Assembly (NCBI GenBank): GCA_945787595.1
Contig: CALZJV010000157.1
Span: 1 to 18,192, forward strand
From: an uncultured Desulfobacterales bacterium
Lineage (GTDB): Bacteria > Desulfobacterota > Desulfobacteria > Desulfobacterales > JAFDCJ01
DNA: 18,192 bases
Direction: 5' to 3'
The position numbers were made by a program, and so were the translations under genes. The notes beneath the pieces are model-generated. The model did not search any database. It was not told where the DNA came from and saw only the letters and a program-made list of their open reading frames with translations. This document shows positions 1 through 7,840 of the stretch, one piece after another (within the stretch, counting starts at the first letter, position 1; each line of letters opens with the position of its first letter).

Positions 1-1
1 T

Positions 2-376
2 TCAGGTGAAAAATGGCCGGTTGGTGTGGTCGCTCGACATATTGCGGCAGGTCATTATGGAGCGTATGACTTAGCGAAAATGATTGTTGATGGTGAACAA
101 TTGCCGGAAATCACTATGGAAGCCATCGACCAGGGAAATGCGCAACATGCAGAAAAACATGCGAATTGCACAAAAGATGAGGTGTTGGGTATTTTGCGAG
201 AAAAAGGTTCATCGATTGCTGAGTATGTCGCTGGTTTAGACGACGCGGATTTAGACCGTACTTCCAATCTGGCTTTGGTCGGGGGGACTATCTCTGCGCA
301 GCAATTTCTTGAAAACATAATTATTCATTCGGGAACCGAACACCTCACGAATATGAAGAGCGCCGCCGGTATCTAA
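2..376 (+). CDS. DinB-like four-helix protein, 5' end cut by window edge
   Basis: The frame is open from base 2, so the gene starts outside the window; the GTG at 26 is an internal codon and not a convincing start because no ribosome binding site precedes it. The visible 124 residues begin with a W-P-V-G-V-V-A-R-H segment and end with an H-S-G-T-E-H segment. Such widely spaced histidines are the usual metal ligands of DinB/YfiT-like four-helix bundle proteins, a family with thiol transferase and metal-dependent hydrolase members. The activity and substrate of this one cannot be read from the sequence. A hairpin with a T-run follows at 411-444. Family assignment is fairly sure, exact function is not. 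Confidence 0.6.
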   Translation, partial: SGEKWPVGVVARHIAAGHYGAYDLAKMIVDGEQLPEITMEAIDQGNAQHAEKHANCTKDEVLGILREKGSSIAEYVAGLDDADLDRTSNLALVGGTISAQQFLENIIIHSGTEHLTNMKSAAGI

Positions 377-410
377 GTATCAGAAAGAGATTTTTTAGCA
401 AAATTAAATA

Positions 411-444
411 CGGCCATATACAACCCTTTGTATGCGGCCTTTTT
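411..444 (+). terminator. Rho-independent terminator after the DinB-like gene
   Basis: GGCC (412-415) pairs with GGCC (436-439) and ATACAA (418-423) with TTGTAT (428-433), with a two-base internal mismatch and a CCCT loop, followed by five Ts. It sits 35 bases after the stop at 376. Confidence 0.7.
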
Positions 445-474
445 CAATTTAGAAGCATTCCAGATGAGATTATC

Positions 475-737
475 ATGGCGCGCCTAAATCCCGGCGACTG
501 GTCGGTGAAGAAGATCGTTGGTCACCTGGTAGACTCCGCATCTAATAATCACCAACGTTTTGTCCGTTTACAGGTAGCCGACGGCCTGGCTTTTCAGGAT
601 TATTTACAAGACAACGACACCTGGGTGTCTATCCAAAGTTACCAGAAAGGAACGACTTAGTTGATTCAGGCGACTTTGCCGAGCATTCGGCAGAACTGAT
701 TACGATTCATATAAATAATAGAATTAAGGAAGGAGCC
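475..737 (+). pseudogene. Broken second DinB-like gene
   Basis: The reading frame from ATG 475 gives 61 residues with the N-terminal DinB_2 pattern (P-G-D-W-S-V-K-K-I-V-G-H-L-V-D-S, then N-N-H-Q-R-F-V-R) and stops at 660. Immediately after, in another frame from about 663, comes D-S-G-D-F-A-E-H-S-A-E-L-I-T-I-H, which resembles the C-terminal helix of the same family with its conserved histidine. The family is normally near 150 to 170 residues, so a middle part is missing and the two ends are out of frame. This reads as an internal deletion with frameshift, or an assembly error. The frame also stays open upstream of 475, so the original start may lie further left. Confidence 0.6.
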
Positions 738-1527
738 ATGAACGATCTGAAGGGCAAGACCCTGTTCATTACCGGCGCCAGCCGCGGCATCGGTAAAGCC
801 ATCGCGTTACGGGCCGCCCAAGACGGCGCCAGTTCATAAGCTTCCGGGAACGATCTATAGCGCCGCCGAGGAGATCGAGACAGCCGGCGGCAAGGCGCTG
901 CCGTGCATTGTGGATATCCGCTTCGAAGAACAGGTGGAAGCTGCGGTGGCGAATACGATTGCTGCATTCGGCAGGATTGATATCCTGGTAAACAACGCCA
1001 GCGCCATCCACCTGACAGATACGGTGTCGACGCCCATGAAGCGATACGACCTGATGCACCAGATCAACACCCGCGGCACCTTTTTATGCTCGCAAAAATG
1101 CATCCCACATCTGGAGAAGGCGGATAACCCGCACATTTTGAACCTTTCGCCGCCGCTTAACATGGAAGCAAAATGGTTCGCACCCCATGTCGCTTACACC
1201 ATGGCCAAGTTCGGGATGAGCATGTGTGTACTTGGAATGGCTGAGGAACTAAAACCCATGAGAATCGCGGTCAACGCCCTGTGGCCGCGAACGACTATTG
1301 CAACCGCCGCTGTCCGAAACCTACTCGGCGGTGAAGATATAATTCGTGCTTCGCGCAAGCCGGAAATCATGGGGGACGCGGCTCATGCGATCTTAACCAA
1401 ACCCAGCCACGAGTGCACCGGGAATTTTTTTATTGACGATGCCGTCCTTAAAGCTGAGGGTATAACGGATTTCAGCGGCTACGCCGTCGATCCTAAGGTT
1501 GAGCTGATGCCTGACTTTTTCATATAG
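738..1527 (+). pseudogene. HSDL2-like short-chain dehydrogenase, frameshifted
   Basis: An ATG at 738 after AAGGAAGGAGCC starts a typical SDR N-terminus with the nucleotide-binding motif T-G-A-S-R-G-I-G, but it runs into a stop at 837-839. The protein continues in another frame from about 835 (H-K-L-P-G-T-I-Y-S-A-A-E-E-I-E) to the stop at 1525-1527. The later part holds N-N-A-S, the catalytic Y-T-M-A-K, N-A-L-W-P and T-G-N-F-F-I-D, all as in hydroxysteroid dehydrogenase-like protein 2 and its bacterial relatives. Compared with that family, about a dozen residues after the Rossmann glycine loop are missing at the frame change. The gene is therefore probably dead, unless the break is a sequencing error. 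It belongs to the NAD(P)-dependent SDR superfamily; substrate unknown. Confidence 0.75.
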
Positions 1528-1801
1528 CAAGGTCCGAAAATAACAGAACCATAACCCCCGACATGCTTTTCTGAGGATTTTTGGCAGCTCCGTTGGGAAT
1601 CAGAGGATCTATAAAATTAAAACTTTTTTGTATGACCACTGCAATTTTCAAGGGTGGTGATGGCCTTCTATGATGATTTTTTAATTTTTATTTAGCCACC
1701 CCGATGAAATAAAAGCAACAAAGATTTCATTGGGCAGGCAGACCCACACGGACAGACACAGACAATTTTTTCCGGTTTATCCGGGTTAGGGATAAGGATA
1801 C
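1528..1801. other. Convergent gap with an imperfect inverted repeat
   Basis: No gene seen. An inverted repeat pairs CCGATGAAAT (1701-1710) with ATTTCATTGG (1724-1733) with one G-T wobble, but no T-run follows on either strand, so it is not a clear terminator. ACCAC and GTGGT (about 1636-1663) form a second weak pair. Confidence 0.4.
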
Positions 1802-2293
1802 TCAATCGGAGTCCTTCGCCGATCCGTTCGGCTTGAATTCACTCTGAGCTTTGCCGAAGGCTGTCGACAGTGCTTTGTAGCTCTTCAGAAAGCCGTTCTT
1901 GACATGCCCCCAGGCTTCTGCCGAGCTATACTTCAAGCCGCCGTACCATTCTGCGAGCTCATTTCGCTGTTTTCTAAGCGACGCTAAGGTTGATCCCGCT
2001 TTTCGACGGGCCGCCCGATCCATCTGATCCCATTTTTTCCCAATACGGTTTTCCATGCCTTCAATTTGACTATCTATATTTTCCAAGGCAACCTTGATCT
2101 CTTCGACGGCCTCATCCCGCTGATCGGCCGTATAGTTCTCCACGGCTTCGAAAGCCTCCTTGATCTCCTGCTTAACCTCCTTTTTGGTTGTCTTTTCCTC
2201 TGCCGTGCGGTCGGCGAAAGACCCCGATGGGATAGCCAAAAAAGCAATTGATACAAACATCAGGACGGATATTTTTAGCCCCTGAGTTTTCAT
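1802..2293 (-). CDS. Exported coiled-coil protein, sll1863-like
   Basis: The start is placed at the ATG read from 2293, because AGGAG lies 10 bases upstream and the product then opens with a classic signal peptide (M-K-T-Q-G-L-K, hydrophobic stretch, cleavage likely after S-F-A at about residue 27). A start 14 residues earlier is open but has no such site. The mature part of about 136 residues is rich in E, K, A and Q, has heptad-like runs at about 30-75 and 85-120, and ends with a W-G-H-V-K-N-G-F-L-K-S-Y segment. The spacing of W residues recalls the sll1863-type stress proteins, small helical proteins of unknown mechanism. It likely acts in the periplasm. It is single-gene and minus strand; the terminator at 2366-2395 separates it from the next gene. 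Confidence 0.7.
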   Translation of the reverse strand: MKTQGLKISVLMFVSIAFLAIPSGSFADRTAEEKTTKKEVKQEIKEAFEAVENYTADQRDEAVEEIKVALENIDSQIEGMENRIGKKWDQMDRAARRKAGSTLASLRKQRNELAEWYGGLKYSSAEAWGHVKNGFLKSYKALSTAFGKAQSEFKPNGSAKDSD

Positions 2294-2365
2294 GATAGGT
2301 TGTCTCCTCTTAATAATTCGAGCATTTTTGAACATGCATCAGTTTAAGTTTCTGCATTTCAGGAC

Positions 2366-2395
2366 AAAAAAGGGGAGCGAATGCTCCCCTTTTTT
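2366..2395 (-). terminator. Strong terminator of the 76-residue gene
   Basis: GGGGAGC (2372-2378) pairs with GCTCCCC (2383-2389) around GAAT; flanking A-run and T-run extend the stem and make it symmetrical, so it can work on both strands. It lies just downstream of the minus-strand gene ending at 2462. Confidence 0.85.
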
Positions 2396-2461
2396 ATTTC
2401 GATATGTTGCCGAAGGTAACTATCAAGGCCGGATCACAGAGTTTCTTTATCGGGGTCTTGT

Positions 2462-2692
2462 TTAAAGAAACTGTCCAAACTCAATGCCAATTCCAATGCA
2501 TTGTTTGCCTTGCATGCACGGGGCGGCATCTTCATCTTCCAAATAATGCATTATCCGGTGTCCATCCTTTTCAAAATTGACTTTCCAGACGGTTTTTTCA
2601 CTGTCCCAGGCAACTTTTAAATCCTTATCGCATTGTCCTATTTCCGGATAAATTTCATGAATTTTGTTACAAAGTTCTTTTTTATCATACAT
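2462..2692 (-). CDS. Small conserved-looking protein of unknown function
   Basis: A 76-residue reading frame starts at an ATG (read from 2692) preceded by AAAGGGGG at good distance, and it is closed by the strong terminator at 2366-2395, so it is very likely a real gene. The product is cytosolic, without signal peptide or membrane segment, and fairly acidic. It has four cysteines (8, 21, 59, 65), a W-K-V-N-F strand-like segment near 36-40 and a C-M-Q-G-K-Q-C segment near 59-65. I do not recognise a named family. The two C-terminal cysteines six residues apart could bind a metal or form a disulfide, but that is only a guess. Confidence 0.7.
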   Translation of the reverse strand: MYDKKELCNKIHEIYPEIGQCDKDLKVAWDSEKTVWKVNFEKDGHRIMHYLEDEDAAPCMQGKQCIGIGIEFGQFL

Positions 2693-3043
2693 GGTAAACC
2701 CCCTTTGAGGAAGGTTCTCTTTTTTATATCGACTTATGATGTTCGAAATTATGAATTTGCGCGATAGAAGGCCGCATCAAAAAATAAACCATTCCCGGCT
2801 TTCTATCCTACATATCTCAATATAGTGACTTTTAGGTAAAATTCAATCGTCATCGTTATAAATACTTGAAAAAATTTATAATTATTTACTATTGATTATT
2901 GATTGTCAATGCGGTCTTGCTGCTATGGGTTGGCTTTTCGACCCTTGCGGCGAAGGGGCTCTTTTCCGTTTCAGCACTATCTCGCAATTCATTCTGACCC
3001 GGAAAACGTTGTCCTCTGCACAGGATTCTTTACTATGGAAAAA

Positions 3044-3072
3044 TTTGACTAATAACAAATGGTAATTATTGT
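3044..3072 (+). promoter_or_regulatory. Possible sigma-70 promoter of the Cys-rich microprotein
   Basis: TTGACT (3044-3049) and TATTGT (3067-3072) are 17 bases apart. It would give a leader of about 150 bases. The match is moderate. Confidence 0.4.
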
Positions 3073-3078
3073 GATAAG

Positions 3079-3208
3079 AGGTCTATTTGATCTGAGACCT
3101 GTACGACCTTTCCTTCAGTACCTCAAATGTGTTTGGTGAATCATGTGGTTGATCACCGAGCGCATAGTCACTGCATCTCCAATGATATCCAAATGGAAAC
3201 AGATGCAG
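3079..3208 (+). promoter_or_regulatory. Leader with three hairpins upstream of the microprotein
   Basis: Three consecutive inverted repeats lie between the possible promoter and the start codon: AGGTCT 3079-3084 with AGACCT 3095-3100; GGTGA+TCA 3135-3143 with TGATCACC 3150-3157 (one bulged A); and CTGCATCT 3171-3178 with AGATGCAG 3201-3208, all perfectly complementary apart from the bulge. I know no riboswitch class that fits. It may be an uncharacterised leader RNA or simple mRNA structure. Confidence 0.4.
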
Positions 3209-3228
3209 AATAATTGGGAGGTGTTATC

Positions 3229-3378
3229 ATGGACGACAAAGATAAAAAGAAAAAAGGCGATCCGTCTGCAGCCCAATCTTGCTGTTATCATGTCGTAGAC
3301 GGTTGCGGTTGTGTTGTCGGAACATACTGCTGTGACGGCCCAGACATGTCCAATTGCCGATTCGAAAGTTGCAGCTGA
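3229..3378 (+). CDS. 49-residue cysteine-rich microprotein
   Basis: ATG 3229 follows GGGAGGTG at ideal spacing, and a strong terminator follows the TGA at 3376-3378, so this short frame has the full outline of a gene. The product starts with a charged lysine-rich part (M-D-D-K-D-K-K-K-K-G) and then has eight cysteines in the last 32 residues: C18, C19, C26, C28, C34, C35, C43 and C48, including two C-C pairs and one C-G-C. It has no signal peptide. Such layouts occur in small metal-binding proteins and in precursor peptides that are modified after translation, but no modifying enzyme such as a radical SAM protein is in the window. The next gene encodes a rhodanese-YceI protein behind a terminator. 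I do not recognise a named family. Confidence 0.7.
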   Translation: MDDKDKKKKGDPSAAQSCCYHVVDGCGCVVGTYCCDGPDMSNCRFESCS

Positions 3379-3404
3379 CAAAACGTCTTTTCATCATAGA
3401 TACA

Positions 3405-3436
3405 AAAAGAGACCGGATGTTATTTCCGGTCTTTTC
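3405..3436 (+). terminator. Terminator after the Cys-rich microprotein
   Basis: AGACCGGA (3410-3417) pairs with TCCGGTCT (3425-3432) around a seven-base loop, followed by TTT and a T-rich tail; A and G bases before the stem extend it. Confidence 0.85.
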
Positions 3437-3509
3437 TTTCCAGAAAACTTAAGTTCATTTTACCCCTATTTATATGAATTAGTACTCACTGTAATGCAGG
3501 AGGTAATCT

Positions 3510-4442
3510 ATGAGCAATGAGATTAAGTTTGATTATGTTACGCCTGAAAATCTGATGGCATGGTTTGAGCAGAATAAACGTTTCTATCTGATTCATACGC
3601 TGACAAATAGTCATTTTCAAAAGGTTCATTTGCCGGGTGCCCAAAACGCGTGCGTTTTCGATGTGACCTTTCTGGATCAACTGAATTCGATCACTGATAA
3701 CAAAACCGCGGAAATCGTTCTTTGCGGATCAAGCGAGAGATCCATGGATGCCTTCACCGCTGCTGAAAAATTGCATGCCGAGGGGTATCAGCGGATGGTA
3801 ATTTTGAAAGGCGGCATCGAAACCTGGCGTTCGCTGAACTATCCCCTGGAAGGCGAATCCGTAGATATCCCGGTCGATCCTGAAACCCGACTCGTATTAC
3901 CTGACGGAAAATATCGCATCGATACGGAGCAAAGCATTATCGATTGGATAGGCAGAAACCCGAATACCAAACACTTCGGGACCGTCCGCATTTCCGAGGG
4001 GCAGATCAACATTGAAAACGGCAACATTACGGGTGTCTTTGAGATTGATATGAATTCGATCGAAAATAGGAGCCTGAAAGGCGACGATCTAGAACCTGTG
4101 CTGGTGTCACACTTGAAATCAGAAGATTTTTTCTTTGTAAAGCTATTTCCCACCGCGAGATTTATCATTAACGGTGGCACCCTGGCCGAAAATCCTTATC
4201 TAAGCTTACCAAATTTTGAAATAGATGGGACTCTGGTTCTCAGAGGTGTTAAAACAGATCTGTCTTTTCCAACAACTATTGCCAATACCGACGATAATGG
4301 ATTGGTTGCTGAAGCACATTTTGACATCGATCGAACCCGTTGGAAGGTTATCTACGGATCAACCCGGTTTTTTGAACACCTTGGAATGCACCTGGTTTTT
4401 GATCTCATTAGTTTTGAGGTGAAAATTGTGGCTAAGAAATAA
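3510..4442 (+). CDS. Rhodanese-YceI fusion protein
   Basis: ATG 3510 follows GGAGGT with five bases between, an excellent start. Residues about 1-115 form a rhodanese-like domain: L-P-G-A at 41-44, the active-site loop C72-G-S-S-E-R-S at the end of a strand, and the closing K-G-G-I-E-T-W at 100-106. Residues about 133-310 match the YceI lipocalin-like domain (D-G-K-Y-R-I-D, W-I-G-R-N, H-F-G-T-V-R, L-S-L-P-N-F-E-I-D-G). Rhodaneses carry a persulfide on the cysteine; YceI proteins bind long isoprenoid-type lipids in a beta barrel and are usually exported. Here no signal peptide is present, so the fusion should be cytosolic. C72 is kept, so sulfur transfer is possible. Sure of both domains; the joint role is unknown. 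Confidence 0.88.
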   Translation: MSNEIKFDYVTPENLMAWFEQNKRFYLIHTLTNSHFQKVHLPGAQNACVFDVTFLDQLNSITDNKTAEIVLCGSSERSMDAFTAAEKLHAEGYQRMVILKGGIETWRSLNYPLEGESVDIPVDPETRLVLPDGKYRIDTEQSIIDWIGRNPNTKHFGTVRISEGQINIENGNITGVFEIDMNSIENRSLKGDDLEPVLVSHLKSEDFFFVKLFPTARFIINGGTLAENPYLSLPNFEIDGTLVLRGVKTDLSFPTTIANTDDNGLVAEAHFDIDRTRWKVIYGSTRFFEHLGMHLVFDLISFEVKIVAKK

Positions 4443-4536
4443 GAAATCCATACAGATAATTTGCCGAACCATGGGGTCGTATTTAGCAGAACACCTGAAT
4501 CAGTCTATGATTGTTGCCCAATAAAGGATTTCAATT

Positions 4537-4830
4537 ATGCCACGTTTGCCAATCATGCCGAGTGAATCATACGCGACGAGCTGTCTGCCTGACAGTTCAC
4601 TTCCCTCCTTTTACATGGAGGATTACACAGTTTTGGGACTTCGGGTTGGAGATTTAGATGCGGCTCACCGGTTGCTGGAAAAAAGCGGCATCAGCATCTT
4701 CAAAGGCCCGGGTTACTATGAACTGTCCATCGAAGAAAAAAATCAGATCCCGCACATTATCCAGCTGCTGAATGCAAATGATATCTCTTGCGTTATGACC
4801 GATGTCGTGGAGCAGGTGTATCAGGGCTGA
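4537..4830 (+). CDS. 97-residue protein of unknown function
   Basis: The ATG at 4537 has AAAGGA eight bases upstream. It starts 94 bases after the rhodanese-YceI gene with no terminator in between, so the two may be co-transcribed. After a loose N-terminus with one cysteine, residues about 27-97 alternate strand and helix (Y-T-V-L-G-L-R-V, D-A-A-H-R-L-L-E-K, Y-Y-E-L-S-I, I-P-H-I-I-Q-L-L, I-S-C-V-M-T-D-V-V-E-Q-V-Y-Q-G), which suggests a ferredoxin-like beta-alpha-beta fold of the kind found in ACT domains. No signal peptide or membrane segment. I do not recognise a family and do not assign a function. Confidence 0.65.
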   Translation: MPRLPIMPSESYATSCLPDSSLPSFYMEDYTVLGLRVGDLDAAHRLLEKSGISIFKGPGYYELSIEEKNQIPHIIQLLNANDISCVMTDVVEQVYQG

Positions 4831-4991
4831 TAGTCCGGTACCTGCTGGTACGGCAGATAAAAATAAGCTTTTTGAAAGAGTTCGATCGTGGCCTTGGTTG
4901 ATTAAAATTCACTTGACTTGAATACCACAAACAATGGTATCTGTAAGTTTACTTGAGGTTGAATCAATTCCCCTTGAATAGGAGGTTTTAA

Positions 4992-5906
4992 TTGGAAAAC
5001 AGCACCCATATTACGGTGGACTGGATAAAAGATTTGATCCGTGAATTCATTGCCACTTCTTCTTACAACACAATGAGAAACGAAACTGCGGAAGCTGCAT
5101 GGGATAGTGCCTTGGTTGGATTCGCCTCCGGTGCGGATCCGATCTGGCAGCAGTACAAGGAATATGTTGGGGCCTTCCACTGGACCCCTTGGGAGGTCTT
5201 CAACCAGCACTGCCCCGAGGAGCCGGCCAGCCCTGAAGAACTGACCGTCGTCTCATGGGTATTACCTCAGCGAGAGGGAGTCCGCAAGGCCAACCGCAAG
5301 ACTAAGAAGTATCCATCCGAAGAATGGGCCCGGATCCGGGTCTACGGTGAGGAGTTCAACGTAGCTTTGCGTCGGCATGTGGCCAAGAGTCTTAAACAGG
5401 GCGGCCATGCCGCCATCGCTCCGATGTTGGTCTCCAACTGGACGATTGTCAACTCGGAACGGTTTTCCTATGCCTCTTCCTGGTCCGAACGCCATGCCGC
5501 CCATGCAGCCGGTCTGGGCACATTCGGTCTGTGCGACGGGCTCATCACCGCAAAGGGCAAAGCCATGCGGGTTGGATCGGTAGTGGCCAAGATATCAATT
5601 GAACCAACCCCCCGGCCGTATGCCGACCACCGGGCCTATTGCCTTTTTTTTGCTGATGGAACCTGCGGTAAATGTATTGATCGCTGCCCGGTCCGTGCAA
5701 TTACCGAGAGCGGCCACGATAAGATGAAGTGTCGGCAGCACTTGGCTCGCTCCAGAGAATATGTCAAAAAGACTTACAAGTTCGAGGGTTATGGTTGTGG
5801 CTTGTGCCAGGTGGGTGTGCCTTGTGAGGCGGGCATACCGGTAAAGGCCGCCCGGGAGGCCCTGGAGCGTGGAGAATTGCCGCCGCCACCGCAGCCCTTG
5901 GCTTGA
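4992..5906 (+). CDS. QueG-like double [4Fe-4S] cluster protein
   Basis: The start is a TTG at 4992, chosen because AGGAGG lies seven bases upstream. The 304-residue product resembles the epoxyqueuosine reductase/reductive dehalogenase group: residues about 165-200 (S-E-R-H-A-A-H-A-A-G-L-G-T-F-G-L) mirror the W-A-x-x-A-G-L-G-W-x-G segment that lines the cobalamin site of QueG. C225-x2-C228-x3-C232-P is a classic cluster motif; C269-x2-C272-x5-C278 is a second, irregular one, with C217 and C247 also available. QueG is longer (about 350-380 residues) and has a more regular second motif, so this is likely a divergent relative and not the tRNA-modifying enzyme itself. The tail is proline-rich. No tRNA-modification genes are nearby. 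Confidence 0.75.
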   Translation: MENSTHITVDWIKDLIREFIATSSYNTMRNETAEAAWDSALVGFASGADPIWQQYKEYVGAFHWTPWEVFNQHCPEEPASPEELTVVSWVLPQREGVRKANRKTKKYPSEEWARIRVYGEEFNVALRRHVAKSLKQGGHAAIAPMLVSNWTIVNSERFSYASSWSERHAAHAAGLGTFGLCDGLITAKGKAMRVGSVVAKISIEPTPRPYADHRAYCLFFADGTCGKCIDRCPVRAITESGHDKMKCRQHLARSREYVKKTYKFEGYGCGLCQVGVPCEAGIPVKAAREALERGELPPPPQPLA

Positions 5907-6021
5907 GTCCAGACAGCGCACGATTAATACGATCCGTAAAAGAACCGGTGATCCCTGACTCGTTTCCTGAATAGGTTATAACATCCATCCCGCAGATGAT
6001 GCTATTTGCATCCCACCAGCG

Positions 6022-6060
6022 CGATCAATATCTTAAATTTCGCCTGAAATAATTAGATCG
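6022..6060 (-). repeat. Inverted repeat downstream of the first phosphatase gene
   Basis: CGATC (6022-6026) pairs with GATCG (6056-6060), and ATTTC (6037-6041) with GAAAT (6046-6050). It lies 16 bases beyond the minus-strand stop and may help end transcription, but there is no T-run. Confidence 0.3.
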
Positions 6061-6075
6061 GGTATAGAAACGGCT

Positions 6076-7785
6076 TCAATTAGTCACCTTAATCACCACA
6101 ATCGATACATCATCTTCGATCGTCCTACCTTCTCTAAAACTATCGAGAGCAAACAGACATGCCGTAAGGATACCATTGGCATCGATATCGGCATATTGAT
6201 GTAAAATCCTGATAATCGGATCTCTGCCAAACATTTCTCCTTTCCGGTTCAGGGTCTCCCACAGTCCGTCTGTGCCCAACACGATGATCTGGCCGGTTGT
6301 CAGTTTCTGCTTGGAATACTGCCGGTATTGCCAATTTTCATCGATGCCGAGTGCCATCCCTGATCCACGCAGCTGTTCCGCCGTTCCGGTCAAAGGATCG
6401 CAGAAGATGACCGGATTGTGACCGGCGCGCACCCATGTCAACGTTCGTTGCTGAAGGTCGAACATAAGGTAAAAAAGTGCCATGAACTGGCAGGATTCCT
6501 CAACATCGCCCACCAACTGGCGGTTGACGTCCGTCATGATATCCGCAAGGGTGCCCGGCATGGCTGATCGTTGGCGTACGAGAGCTCTTCCGGTGGCCAT
6601 CAATAGCGCGGATGATATTCCCAGACCGCAGGCATCGCCCATGATCACTTTTAGTTGACTTCCGTTGGATCCAGACGGCTGAAGAAAGTCAAAATAGTCA
6701 CCGCCGGTCTCCTGGCAGTAAACACTCCTGGCAGCAATATCCAGACCTTCGATGACGGGAGGGGAGCCGGGTAGAAGGGCCAGCTGAGCTTCCCTGGCAA
6801 GGTTGTATGAATGTCGTAATACTTCTCCCTCTACCAGGTCGATCGTCATTTTATTAATACCGTCTCCCAGAACACCCAATTCATCATTGGAGACTACGCG
6901 GGCACGGTGGTTGAAATCGCCTGTCCGTACCTTGCGGATGGTGCCGATCATATCCCGGATCGGCTCCAGAATGGACCGCCCGACCAGAAAATTGAGCCAG
7001 AGGGAAAGAAAAACAAAGGTGATATACAGACTGACTGTATAAAATAGCAAATCCCTGCTGAAAACGGTCCACGGAACGTTTGATCCCCTGACTTCGGATT
7101 CAACATAAAAAAGAGTGCCGACAAAGATAATCATGGGCACAACCGTGCCGGAAAAATAAAGAAATTGAATTCTTTGGCGTATCGAAATTTTCCACACTTT
7201 TCTAAAGGCCGCCAATCGGCCTTGCGGGAAAAAGATAGGAATCAAATGTTTGCGCGAGTAAGCTTCTACCACAAGTAGCGCCAGTCCCGCGGCCAGGCTG
7301 CCGACGACGATACCCCTGAACAATGAAAAATAAACCGTATGCCATGAGAAGCTGTAAAGGGGCGACGTATTTAATGACGGGATGAATTTTGCCAGTACCA
7401 TCCAAAATGTGTCCAAAAGGCTCAGACCCGTCCACATGGAAATATTCAACAGAGATATGGTGGGCGGCAATAGAAGCAGCCGGCGGCGGGCCCGTCGAAA
7501 TAGCTTTGATTGGTCTACTTCTTTTGACTTTGCGGAATGAAAATAGCTCTTTAGCGGTCTCTGGGCAATATATTGCAGGCCTGCACCAATGGCGACGATG
7601 ATCGGATACATCATTAAGATGTAAATCCAACCGTCATCGACAATATAGTTGCGCCATAACTTGAAAAATTCTGTCGGCGTCAACATATTCAGTACGCCCA
7701 CGATAAGGGAGCCGATCATGTTGGCCGCGGCATTAATCAGGTAAAGATTCAGGAGCAGTCTTTTCTGAGGGCTTTTCTCAGTCAT
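6076..7785 (-). CDS. Membrane HAMP-SpoIIE/PP2C phosphatase, copy 1
   Basis: The 569-residue product has about six membrane segments (near 10-35, 53-74, 107-135, 150-175, 208-228, 246-268), a HAMP linker (about 268-322, ending with N-D-E-L-G-V-L-G-D-G-I-N-K-M) and a SpoIIE-type PP2C domain from about 340. Acidic metal ligands are visible: G-G-D363-Y-F-D366, G-D384, T-D506-G, and E-D558-D559. These proteins dephosphorylate serine or threonine on partner proteins, typically STAS-domain anti-sigma antagonists. No such partner is in the window. The second motif reads G-D-A-C-G-L-G where the usual form, kept in the paralogue, is G-D-V-S-G-H-G, so the conserved histidine is lost. The start ATG has only a weak ribosome binding site. 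The gene next to it (8265-9929) is a full-length paralogue. Confidence 0.88.
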   Translation of the reverse strand: MTEKSPQKRLLLNLYLINAAANMIGSLIVGVLNMLTPTEFFKLWRNYIVDDGWIYILMMYPIIVAIGAGLQYIAQRPLKSYFHSAKSKEVDQSKLFRRARRRLLLLPPTISLLNISMWTGLSLLDTFWMVLAKFIPSLNTSPLYSFSWHTVYFSLFRGIVVGSLAAGLALLVVEAYSRKHLIPIFFPQGRLAAFRKVWKISIRQRIQFLYFSGTVVPMIIFVGTLFYVESEVRGSNVPWTVFSRDLLFYTVSLYITFVFLSLWLNFLVGRSILEPIRDMIGTIRKVRTGDFNHRARVVSNDELGVLGDGINKMTIDLVEGEVLRHSYNLAREAQLALLPGSPPVIEGLDIAARSVYCQETGGDYFDFLQPSGSNGSQLKVIMGDACGLGISSALLMATGRALVRQRSAMPGTLADIMTDVNRQLVGDVEESCQFMALFYLMFDLQQRTLTWVRAGHNPVIFCDPLTGTAEQLRGSGMALGIDENWQYRQYSKQKLTTGQIIVLGTDGLWETLNRKGEMFGRDPIIRILHQYADIDANGILTACLFALDSFREGRTIEDDVSIVVIKVTN

Positions 7786-7840
7786 AATAGATTCGGTTTC
7801 GCTAATTCTACTTTGTCACATTACCAAAGGAAAATATTGA

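Larger units (their letters stand above)
2693..3228. other. 536-base gap holding a structured leader
   Basis: The left 350 bases are AT-rich with no gene seen. The right part contains a possible promoter (3044-3072) and three hairpins (3079-3208) just before the microprotein start at 3229; these are listed separately. Confidence 0.5.

Noticed and set aside
707..1163. Minus-strand frames over the dehydrogenase pseudogene
   Set aside because: They mirror the coding part of the SDR gene and have no starts with ribosome binding sites or recognisable domains.
4839..4858. GTACC/GGTAC pair after the 97-residue gene, considered as a terminator
   Set aside because: The stem is only five pairs and no T-run follows.
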